Shown here in pieces: positions 57,745 to 64,000 of a stretch of 64,000 nucleotides of DNA. Position 1 is the stretch's first letter. The number at the start of each line of letters is the position of its first letter. The stretch lies in contig NZ_KB911593.1 in assembly GCF_000383615.1 (NCBI RefSeq), positions 1-64,000 of the forward strand. The letters are read 5' to 3'. The notes under the pieces were generated by a model, which saw nothing but the letters and a program-made list of their open reading frames with translations, did no database searches and was not told where the DNA came from. Source of the DNA: Streptomyces canus 299MFChir4.1 (GTDB taxonomy: Bacteria > Actinomycetota > Actinomycetes > Streptomycetales > Streptomycetaceae). The position numbers were made by a program, and so were the translations under genes.

Positions 57745-57972
57745 ATGCCCTTGGTGCCCCAGCGGGCCGACGTGCCCGTGACCATCGACGAGTCGAAGTG
57801 CATCGACGGCTGCACGCTGTGCGTGGACATGTGCCCGCTGGACTCCCTGGCCATCGACGACAGCAGCGGCAAGGCCTACATGCACGTCGACGAGTGCTGG
57901 TACTGCGGCCCGTGCGCGGCCCGCTGTCCCACCGGAGCCGTCACGGTCAACATGCCCTATCTGCTCCGGTGA
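57745..57972 (+). CDS. 2x[4Fe-4S] ferredoxin, AprB-like
   Basis: The product is 75 residues. The first cluster motif is CIDGCTLCVDMCP (C19, C23, C26, C30; spacing x3-x2-x3, one residue off the usual CxxC) and the second CWYCGPCAARCP (C51, C54, C57, C61). CWYCGPCAARCPTGAV resembles the AprB second motif (CYxCxxCVKxCPQGAI), and the extra residue in the first resembles AprB's altered spacing. It probably shuttles electrons to or from the flavoprotein encoded at the end of this operon. RBS GGAGAC ahead of ATG 57745. Confidence 0.88.
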   Translation: MPLVPQRADVPVTIDESKCIDGCTLCVDMCPLDSLAIDDSSGKAYMHVDECWYCGPCAARCPTGAVTVNMPYLLR

Positions 57973-57988
57973 GAGGTCCTGAACTCCC

Positions 57989-59326
57989 ATGAAACACAAA
58001 CCAGTTGTCGCCGCCCTGCTGTTGCTGGCGCCGCTGACGGCCTGCGGCAGCGCCCAGGCGGGCGACGGTTCCACGGTCACCGTCACCGTCGGCTACCAGT
58101 CCAGGACCATCAACACGGTCACCGCCGGCACCCTGCTGCGCTCCCTCGGCTACTTCGAGAAGGAGCTCAACTCGCTGCACGACGGCCGGACCTACAAGGT
58201 CGACTGGCAGGACTACGCCACCGGCGCCCCCATCACCGCCCAGATGACCGCCGGGAAGATCGACATCGGCTCGATGGGCGACTTCCCGCTCCTCATCAAC
58301 GCGGCCCGCGGCAAGCAGCTCGGCAAGCCCACCCGCCTGGTCGCGGTCACCGGCTACAACCTCCGCGGCGGTCTGAACACGATCGTCACCTCCCCGGACT
58401 CCAAGCTGGCCTCGCTCGCCGACCTCAAGGGCAAGAAGGTCTCCACCAGCGTCGGCTCCGCCGCCGACGGCACCCTCGTCCGCGCCCTCCAGCGCGCCGG
58501 CATCGATCCCGACAAGGGCATCGAGAAGCTCAACCAGCAGCCCGCCGTGGGTGCTTCGGCCCTGACGGCGGGCAGTACGGACGCGCTCTCGCAGTTCGTC
58601 GCCTGGCCCGGCCTGCTCACCTACCAGGGCAAGGCGAAGGCCCTCTACGACGGTGCCGAGCTGAACCTCCCCACCTTCCACGGTGTCACCGCCCGCGAGG
58701 ACTTCGCCGAGAAGCGCCCGGCGGTCCTGGAGGCGTTCCTGAAAGCCCAGGCCGAGGCCACCGACTACCTCGACGACCACCCGGTCACCGCCGCCGAGTC
58801 GGTCGCGAAGGCCACCGGCCTGCCCGCCGAGGTCGTCTACCTCTACAACGGCGCCCACGGCATCGCCACCTTCGACCCTGCGGTCAAGCCGCAACTGGTC
58901 TCCGCACTGAAGCAGGACGTCTCGGTGCTGAAGGCGGCCAAGCTGACCGGTGACATCGACGTGGACTCCTTCGTCGACGACCAGTACGTCAGGAAGGCCC
59001 TCGGGGCCGGTTACGCGGCCCGTCTCGCCGCCGCTCCCGCCGCCTCCGCAAGCGAGGTCTGGCCCAAGGGCGCCTCCGGGACGCGGAGCTTCAAGACGCC
59101 CGCGGAGCTGCTGAAGTACGTCTCCGCGCATCAGGACGGCATCCGCGCCGCCTATGTCCCCGACGCCACCACCGGCACCCTCTGGTTCGCCGACAAGGCG
59201 GTCTGGGTGGCCGACGGCGACCGACTGCTGCCCTTCGTCGCCCCGGAGACCGCGCGGGCGTACGTCTCCGCGCACGGCGGCGCCCGGGTCGTCACATACG
59301 CCGACGCACTGGAGCGGGTGTCGTGA
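57989..59326 (+). CDS. substrate-binding lipoprotein (SsuA/NMT1-like) with C-terminal NosL-like domain
   Basis: The product is 445 residues with lipobox LTAC (Cys19). Residues 30-340 form a periplasmic-binding fold of the sulfonate/nitrate/taurine class: VTVGYQSRTINTVTAGTLLRSLGYFEKEL, MTAGKIDIGSMGDFPLLINAARGK, SLADLKGKKVSTSVGSAADGTLVRALQRAGI, and PTFHGVTAREDFAEKRPAVLEAFLKAQAEATDYL. From about residue 365, FKTPAELLKYVSAHQDGIRAAYVPDATTGTLWFADKAVWVADG and FVAPETARAYVSAHGGARVVTYADAL match the NosL fold of the copper chaperone for N2O reductase, without its Met ligand. The fusion is unusual. It overlaps the permease gene by four bases. Confidence 0.85.
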   Translation: MKHKPVVAALLLLAPLTACGSAQAGDGSTVTVTVGYQSRTINTVTAGTLLRSLGYFEKELNSLHDGRTYKVDWQDYATGAPITAQMTAGKIDIGSMGDFPLLINAARGKQLGKPTRLVAVTGYNLRGGLNTIVTSPDSKLASLADLKGKKVSTSVGSAADGTLVRALQRAGIDPDKGIEKLNQQPAVGASALTAGSTDALSQFVAWPGLLTYQGKAKALYDGAELNLPTFHGVTAREDFAEKRPAVLEAFLKAQAEATDYLDDHPVTAAESVAKATGLPAEVVYLYNGAHGIATFDPAVKPQLVSALKQDVSVLKAAKLTGDIDVDSFVDDQYVRKALGAGYAARLAAAPAASASEVWPKGASGTRSFKTPAELLKYVSAHQDGIRAAYVPDATTGTLWFADKAVWVADGDRLLPFVAPETARAYVSAHGGARVVTYADALERVS

Positions 59327-60204
59327 GCCGGCCCCTGCCGAAGGCCGGCCGGTACGCGCTCAGGGTGGCGTCCCTGGCGATCGCCCTCGGCGTGTGGCAG
59401 CTGCTGACCAGCCTCGACATCGACCTGTGGCTGCGCTTCTCGCAGTTCCCCACGGTCACGGACGTGGCGAGCGCCTTCGCCGACCGGTTGTCCGGCCCCG
59501 ACTACTGGACGGACCTCACCGACAGCCTCACCCGCATCCTCACCGGCTTCCTGCTCGCCGCGGTGCTCGGGGTGGCGACGGGCGTGCTCATCGCGCGCTC
59601 CCGCCTCGCCGAGGACCTCCTCGGCCCGGTTCTGGAAGTCGTCCGCCCGATCCCGGCGATCGCCCTGGTTCCCGTCGCCATCCTGCTGTTCCCCTCCAAC
59701 GAGCAGGGCATCGTCTTCATCACCTTCACCGCCGCCTTCTTCCCCGTCCTGGTCTCCACCCGGCACGCGGTCCGCGCGCTGACCCCCGTATGGGAGGAGG
59801 CGGTGGTGACCATGGGCGGCGGCCGGTGGCGGATCCTCGCCTCGGTCGTCCTGCCGGGCGCCCTGCCCGGCATCTTCGGCGGCCTCTCGGTCGGCATCGG
59901 CGTCTCGTGGATCTGTGTGATCTCCGCCGAGATGATCTCCGGCCAGTACGGCGTCGGCTACCGCACCTGGCAGGACTACACCGTCGTCAACTACGCGGGC
60001 GTCTTCGTCGGCATGGTCACCATCGGCGTCCTCGGCTGGCTCACCTCCACGGCCGTGGAGCTGCTGGGGCGGCGGTTGACGCGGTGGCTGCCGAGGACGT
60101 CGTACGCCGGCGGGCGACCTCTGAGGCGGGCACGCGCCACCTCGACTGCCGTGGCTGTCAGCCCCAGGGCGAAGGAGGGCATCCCTCATGACCAGCTCGT
60201 CTGA
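59323..60204 (+). CDS. SsuC-like ABC permease
   Basis: The product is 293 residues from GTG 59323 with about six helices: LRVASLAIALGVWQLLTSLDIDLWL at the start, LTRILTGFLLAAVLGVATGVLIARSRLAEDLLGPVLEVVRPIPAIALVPVAILLFPSNEQGIVFITFTAAFFPVLVSTRHAV, then EEAVVTMGGGRWRILASVVLPGALPGIFGGLSVGIGVSWICVISAEMISG. PIPxxAxxPxxILxF and EAAxxxGxxxxxxxxxVxLPxxxPxxxxGL are typical of SsuC/TauC/NrtB permeases. The C-terminal 40 residues are basic and hydrophilic. It overlaps the ATPase start by 17 bases. Confidence 0.92.
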   Translation: MSRPLPKAGRYALRVASLAIALGVWQLLTSLDIDLWLRFSQFPTVTDVASAFADRLSGPDYWTDLTDSLTRILTGFLLAAVLGVATGVLIARSRLAEDLLGPVLEVVRPIPAIALVPVAILLFPSNEQGIVFITFTAAFFPVLVSTRHAVRALTPVWEEAVVTMGGGRWRILASVVLPGALPGIFGGLSVGIGVSWICVISAEMISGQYGVGYRTWQDYTVVNYAGVFVGMVTIGVLGWLTSTAVELLGRRLTRWLPRTSYAGGRPLRRARATSTAVAVSPRAKEGIPHDQLV

Positions 60205-60955
60205 CCGGCGTCCCCGCCCCGGCACCGGTGCGGCACTGGCCCTGCACGGCACCGCCCTGGGACGGCCCGACGCACCCGTACTCGACGCGGTGGAGCTCGA
60301 TGTGGCCCCAGGTGAGATTCTCACCGTCGTCGGCCCCTCCGGCTGCGGCAAGTCGACCCTGCTGCGCACCCTGGCCGGCCTCCTGGCTCCCCTCTCCGGC
60401 CGGGTCACCCAGGACTCCCGCCCTCTGACCCGCCCCTCGGCCGACCGCGCGCTGGTCTTCCAGGAGGACGCCCTCCTGCCCTGGCGCACCCTGCGCGCCA
60501 ACGTCGAACTCCCCCTCGCCATCAAGGGCCTGCCCCGCGCCGACCGCCGCGCACAGGCCGAGTCCTGGCTGGCCCGGGTCGGACTCGCCGACCACGCCCG
60601 GCAGTTGCCGCACCGCGTCTCCGGCGGACAGCGCCAGCGTGCCCAACTGGCCCGCGCCCTAGCGGGCGCACCCCGTGCCGTCCTCATGGACGAACCCTTC
60701 GGCGCCCTCGACGCCCAGACCCGCGCCGGCATGCAGGACCTGCTGGTCGAGGTGCTCCGGGGCACGGGCGCCACGGTCGTCTTCGTCACCCACGACGTGG
60801 ACGAGGCCCTCTTCCTCGGCGACCGCGTGGCCCTCCTCGGCGGCGGCCGCCTGACCGCCGTGCGCGATGTCCCGCGCCCGCGCGACCGGTCGGCGCACGA
60901 CGATCCCGCGCGCGTGGCGCTGCGCCGCGACGTCCTCTCCTCGCTCGGTACCTGA
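60188..60955 (+). CDS. SsuB-like ABC ATP-binding protein
   Basis: The product is 255 residues with Walker A VVGPSGCGKSTLLRTLAGL, Q-loop LVFQEDALLPWRTLRANVELPL, signature VSGGQRQRAQLARALAGAPR, Walker B AVLMDEPFGALDAQTRAGMQ and H-loop FVTHDVDEALFLGDRVALLGG. The LPWRT after the Q-loop and the length fit SsuB/TauB/NrtD importers of sulfonates, taurine or nitrate. ATG 60188 lies within the permease 3' end. It forms with the two preceding genes an importer whose substrate is expected to feed the flavoprotein. Confidence 0.94.
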   Translation: MTSSSDRRPRPGTGAALALHGTALGRPDAPVLDAVELDVAPGEILTVVGPSGCGKSTLLRTLAGLLAPLSGRVTQDSRPLTRPSADRALVFQEDALLPWRTLRANVELPLAIKGLPRADRRAQAESWLARVGLADHARQLPHRVSGGQRQRAQLARALAGAPRAVLMDEPFGALDAQTRAGMQDLLVEVLRGTGATVVFVTHDVDEALFLGDRVALLGGGRLTAVRDVPRPRDRSAHDDPARVALRRDVLSSLGT

Positions 60956-60966
60956 AAGGCCCCCCG

Positions 60967-63759
60967 GTGACCACCCCCGCCTTGAACACGCCTCTGGAGA
61001 TCCCCGCCCTCACCGACGCCGAGGAGATCCGCTGTGACGTCCTCGTCGTCGGCGGCGGCACCGCCGGCACCATGGCCGCCCTGACCGCCGCCGAGCACGG
61101 CGCGAACGTGCTGTTGCTGGAGAAGGCCCACGTCCGGCACTCCGGCGCCCTCGCCATGGGCATGGACGGCGTCAACAACGCGGTCATCCCCGGCCGAGCC
61201 GAACCCGACGACTACGTCGCCGAGATCACCCGCGCCAACGACGGCATCGTCGACCAGTCCACCGTCCGCCAGACCGCCACCCGCGGCTTCGGCATGGTGC
61301 AGCGTCTGGAGTCGTACGGCGTGAAGTTCGAGAAGGACGAGCACGGCGACTACGCGGTCCGCCAGGTCCACCGCTCCGGCTCCTACGTGCTGCCGATGCC
61401 GGAGGGCAAGGACGTCAAGAAGGTCCTGTACCGGCAGCTGCGGCGGCGCGAGATGCGGGAGCGGATCCGCATCGAGAACCGGGTGATGCCGGTGCGGGTG
61501 CTCACGGCTGAAGGGCGGGCCGTGGGTGCGGTCGGCTTCAACACGCGCACCGGCGCCTTCGTCACGGTCCGCGCGGGCGCGGTGATCCTGGCGACCGGCG
61601 CCTGCGGCCGCCTGGGCCTGCCCGCCTCCGGCTACCTGTACGGCACCTACGAGAACCCGACCAACGCGGGCGACGGCTACGCCATGGCCTACCACGCGGG
61701 CGCCGAGCTGACCGGCATCGAGTGCTTCCAGATCAACCCGCTGATCAAGGACTACAACGGCCCCGCCTGCGCGTACGTCGCCAACCCCTTCGGCGGCTAC
61801 CAGGTCAACCGGCACGGCGAGCGCTTCGTCGACTCCGACTACTGGTCCGGCCAGATGATGGCCGAGTTCGCGGCGGAGGTCGCGTCCGACCGGGGCCCGG
61901 TGTACCTGAAGCTGAGCCACCTGCCCGAGGAGTCGATCTCGTCCCTGGAGTCGATCCTGCACTCCACGGAGCGGCCCACCCGCGGGACCTTCCACGAGGG
62001 CCGCGGTCACGACTACCGCACCCACGACATCGAGATGCACATCTCCGAGATCGGTCTGTGCGGCGGCCACTCGGCCTCCGGGGTCCGCGTCGACGACCAC
62101 GCCCGCACGACCGTCCCACGCCTCTACGCCGCCGGCGACCTCGCCTGCGTCCCGCACAACTACATGATCGGCGCGTTCGTCTTCGGCGACCTCGCGGGCA
62201 CGGACGCGTCCCAGTACGCCCCCTACGAAGGGGAGTTGCCGCCCGACCAGCTCCGCGAGGCGCACGAACTGATCTACCGCCCGCTGCGCAACCCGGACGG
62301 CCCGCCGCAGCCCCAGGTCGAGTACAAGCTGCGCCGCTTCGTGAACGACTACGTGGCCCCGCCGAAGTCCGGCGCCCGTCTCTCGCTGGCCCTGGAGTCC
62401 TTCGAACGGATGCGGGAGGACATCGCCGCGATGGGTGCGCGGACCCCGCACGAGCTGATGCGCTGCGCCGAGGTCTCCTTCATCCGCGACTGCGCGGAGA
62501 TGGCCGCCCGTGCCTCGCTGGCCCGCACGGAGTCCCGCTGGGGCCTCTACCACGACCGTCTCGACCACCCCCATCGCGACGACACCTCCTGGTTCCACCA
62601 TCTCGATCTGCACAAGTCCCCCTCCGGTGCGATGGAGTTCACGGCCCGGCCCGTGGCTCCCTATCTGGTCCCGATCGACGAGTTCACCCCGGTCGGCGGC
62701 CCCTCCCGGCACATCGGCGAGGTGCACGCCGAGGAGGTGGCGACGGCGGGGGCGCGCGAGCTGGCCCCGGTCGCGGGCGGGGGGCCGGGCGCCTCGGACA
62801 ACCCTGGCGACACGGCCGACCGGTCCGGTGCCGGCACGGTGGCGAACGCCCCGGTCTCGGCAGCCCCCGTCTCGTCCCGTCTGCTCGACCTCCTCGCCCT
62901 CGCCGAGCAGGAACCCGAACTCGCCGCCCTACGGACCTACTTGTCCGATCCCGATCCCGCCGTCCGCCGTACGGCCGTCACCGTCCTGACGGAGACCACG
63001 CCCCCGGGTACCGGACCGGTCCTCGCGCAGTCCCTCACCGACCGCGACCCCGGTGTCCGTGCCGCCGCGGCCGCGTCCCTGCGCGAACTCGTCGAGACGC
63101 TCCCGCCCGGACCCGCCCTCCGCGAGGGTCTCGCCACCGCCCTGGCCGAGTCCGACCCGGTCGTCCGCGCCACCGCTCTGGACGTCCTGCGTGCCCTGCG
63201 CCTCGGCGACACGCAACTCTTCGCCGGGGCCCTCACCGACGCGGACATCCCGGTCCGAATCGAGGCGGTCCGCGCCCTCGTCTCGGTGGACGCCACCGAG
63301 GAACTCGCCCGCGCGGCCACCACCGACCCGTCCCGCGAGGTCCGCGTGACGATCGCCAAGGCACTGGCGACGGTGTGGGCCGAACGCCCGCTGGACGTCG
63401 CCCTCGACGCCCTGGCCCTTCTCACCGAGGACCCCGACGCCCTGGTGCGGGGGGCGGCTTACGGAGCACTGGGCACCACTGGCTGCCCCGCGCCCCTCGC
63501 CGCCCGCGCCGTCACCGCCCTGTCGGCCGCCGCCTGGCAGGTCCGGTCGGGTGCCGCGACGGCGCTGTCCGCCGCTGCCCCGGACGTGGCCGTCCCCGCC
63601 CTCGCCAAGGCCCTCGCCGACCCGAACGCCGACGTCCGCAAGGCAGCCGTCCTCGCCCTGACCCGGCACACGGGCACCGAGGACGCCCGCGCGGCCCTGG
63701 CCACGGCGACGACGGACTCGGACGCGGACGTCAGGGCGTATGCGGCACGCGCCTTGTGA
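60967..63759 (+). CDS. AprA/fumarate-reductase-type flavoprotein fused to HEAT repeats
   Basis: The product is 930 residues from GTG 60967. The FAD domain has CDVLVVGGGTAGTMAALTAAEHGANVLLLEKAHVRHSGALAMGMDGVNNAV (FAD motif and the AprA-like SGALAxGxxxxN), then RANDGIVDQSTVRQTATRGFGMVQRLESYGVKFEKDEHGDY, LATGACGRLGLPASGYLYGTYENPTNAGDGYAMAYHAGAEL, and GLCGGHSASGVRVDDHARTTVPRLYAAGDLACVPHNYMIGAFVFGDLAG. Residues about 640-930 hold repeated PDPAVRRTAVTVL/DRDPGVRAAAAASLRE units, seven to eight HEAT-type helix pairs. The domain with its ferredoxin partner is AprBA-like, but AprA has no HEAT tail. Cytoplasmic; no signal peptide. Confidence 0.88.
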   Translation: MTTPALNTPLEIPALTDAEEIRCDVLVVGGGTAGTMAALTAAEHGANVLLLEKAHVRHSGALAMGMDGVNNAVIPGRAEPDDYVAEITRANDGIVDQSTVRQTATRGFGMVQRLESYGVKFEKDEHGDYAVRQVHRSGSYVLPMPEGKDVKKVLYRQLRRREMRERIRIENRVMPVRVLTAEGRAVGAVGFNTRTGAFVTVRAGAVILATGACGRLGLPASGYLYGTYENPTNAGDGYAMAYHAGAELTGIECFQINPLIKDYNGPACAYVANPFGGYQVNRHGERFVDSDYWSGQMMAEFAAEVASDRGPVYLKLSHLPEESISSLESILHSTERPTRGTFHEGRGHDYRTHDIEMHISEIGLCGGHSASGVRVDDHARTTVPRLYAAGDLACVPHNYMIGAFVFGDLAGTDASQYAPYEGELPPDQLREAHELIYRPLRNPDGPPQPQVEYKLRRFVNDYVAPPKSGARLSLALESFERMREDIAAMGARTPHELMRCAEVSFIRDCAEMAARASLARTESRWGLYHDRLDHPHRDDTSWFHHLDLHKSPSGAMEFTARPVAPYLVPIDEFTPVGGPSRHIGEVHAEEVATAGARELAPVAGGGPGASDNPGDTADRSGAGTVANAPVSAAPVSSRLLDLLALAEQEPELAALRTYLSDPDPAVRRTAVTVLTETTPPGTGPVLAQSLTDRDPGVRAAAAASLRELVETLPPGPALREGLATALAESDPVVRATALDVLRALRLGDTQLFAGALTDADIPVRIEAVRALVSVDATEELARAATTDPSREVRVTIAKALATVWAERPLDVALDALALLTEDPDALVRGAAYGALGTTGCPAPLAARAVTALSAAAWQVRSGAATALSAAAPDVAVPALAKALADPNADVRKAAVLALTRHTGTEDARAALATATTDSDADVRAYAARAL

Positions 63760-63826
63760 CGTGAGGTGTCGTGAGGTGAGATGCCGCGGCACAACCCCCG
63801 CGCTCCATGCCGGAACCCGGCGGCGG

Positions 63827-64000
63827 CTATATCCAGTCGTCCTCGGGTTCCGGATCCGCTTCCATCTCGGGCCAGTGATCCGCGCCGGGGTCAGCTCCAG
63901 GGTCCGCGCCCGGCCCCGCGTCGCCGGCCGGGCTCGATGCCTTCGGGGTAGCACCGCCCTCGGCCAGCCCGGCGAGCACCTCGATCACGCCCTCCCCGTA
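63827..64000 (-). CDS. unidentified gene, C-terminal 57 residues (cut by window edge)
   Basis: Reading leftward from 64000 in frame: YGEGVIEVLAGLAEGGATPK, then an Ala/Gly/Pro/Asp-rich acidic run with GADPGADPGAD repeats, ending PEMEADPEPEDDWI and TAG at 63827. The start lies outside the window. I do not recognise the protein; the tail looks disordered. It is convergent with the flavoprotein gene, 67 bases away. Confidence 0.6.
   Translation of the reverse strand, partial: YGEGVIEVLAGLAEGGATPKASSPAGDAGPGADPGADPGADHWPEMEADPEPEDDWI

Noticed and set aside
59152..62727. A very long open frame (about 1190 codons) antisense to the importer/flavoprotein genes
   Set aside because: It has no domain, is Val/Gly/Arg/Asp-rich as expected for a mirror of high-GC3 coding DNA, and the plus strand holds clear families throughout.
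60967..62760. Calling the flavoprotein a succinate dehydrogenase or L-aspartate oxidase
   Set aside because: No SdhC/D-type anchors or iron-sulfur SdhB gene are present, and the partner is a small 2x[4Fe-4S] ferredoxin with AprB-like spacing; the operon is transport-linked.

Overview
The window is about 72-75% GC by eye, with nearly every third codon position G or C, GTG starts, GGAGG-type ribosome binding sites and actinobacterial gene content: menaquinone-chain polyprenyl synthase, KorAB, Rpf-like wall lysozyme under a c-di-AMP riboswitch, a Streptomyces griseus-type aminopeptidase, and DUF6082 and DUF6668 proteins. This points to a Streptomyces chromosome. From memory, the block from yajQ to korB resembles the S. 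coelicolor SCO4594-SCO4614 neighbourhood. I could run no search, so family names rest on motifs read by eye.

Layout. 1-1.8 kb is a scarred edge: an IS630-type transposase cut by the window start, two small unknown genes, an SH3-domain remnant, and tRNA-Tyr with a perfect 19-bp terminator. 2.1-7.6 kb holds yajQ, a GlsB-type membrane protein, an amino-acid permease, two immunity-like proteins (SMI1/KNR4 and a barstar-domain protein), and yccF-htpX. 7.8-18.8 kb is one tightly overlapped minus-strand operon, nuoA-B-C-H-I-J-K-L-M-N. This is a reduced complex I with no nuoD, E, F or G, and its NuoC carries a very long repeat-rich tail. 19-26.6 kb, divergent from it, has two paralogous sensor kinases, a degenerate minisatellite, a LuxR-type response regulator, and korA-korB (2-oxoacid:ferredoxin oxidoreductase). 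The juxtaposition suggests reduced ferredoxin feeding the reduced complex I.

26.6-44.1 kb is mixed housekeeping: DUF6082, the HxlR/QorB divergent redox pair, RarD, a VOC protein, a secreted M28 aminopeptidase, a TPR protein, a P-loop/amidase pair, an FMN reductase with a near-consensus promoter inside a palindrome, an ABC-2 exporter with a LolA-like protein, a polyprenyl diphosphate synthase, a CocE hydrolase, a c-di-AMP (ydaO) riboswitch in front of a secreted transglycosylase, and a Cof-type phosphatase. 44.6-51 kb is a sugar locus: a LacI repressor, an ABC importer (two permeases and a lipoprotein), matching 16-bp operators, and the shattered remains of a GH53 endo-galactanase gene with a frameshifted TnpB (IS605/IS1341) element sitting in it. 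The importer therefore probably served galactan oligosaccharides.

51-56.8 kb has a small lipoprotein, a flavin oxidoreductase/ATP-grasp pair, fumarylacetoacetase and an M56 peptidase. 56.9-63.8 kb is the most unusual block: GntR/UTRA regulator, 2x[4Fe-4S] ferredoxin, substrate-binding lipoprotein with a C-terminal NosL-like domain, SsuC-like permease, SsuB-like ATPase, and a 930-residue AprA/fumarate-reductase-type flavoprotein fused to a HEAT-repeat tail. I read it as an importer coupled to an AprBA-like intracellular redox enzyme for a small, probably sulfur-containing, substrate. The function is inferred, not shown. The window ends in the C-terminus of an unidentified minus-strand gene.
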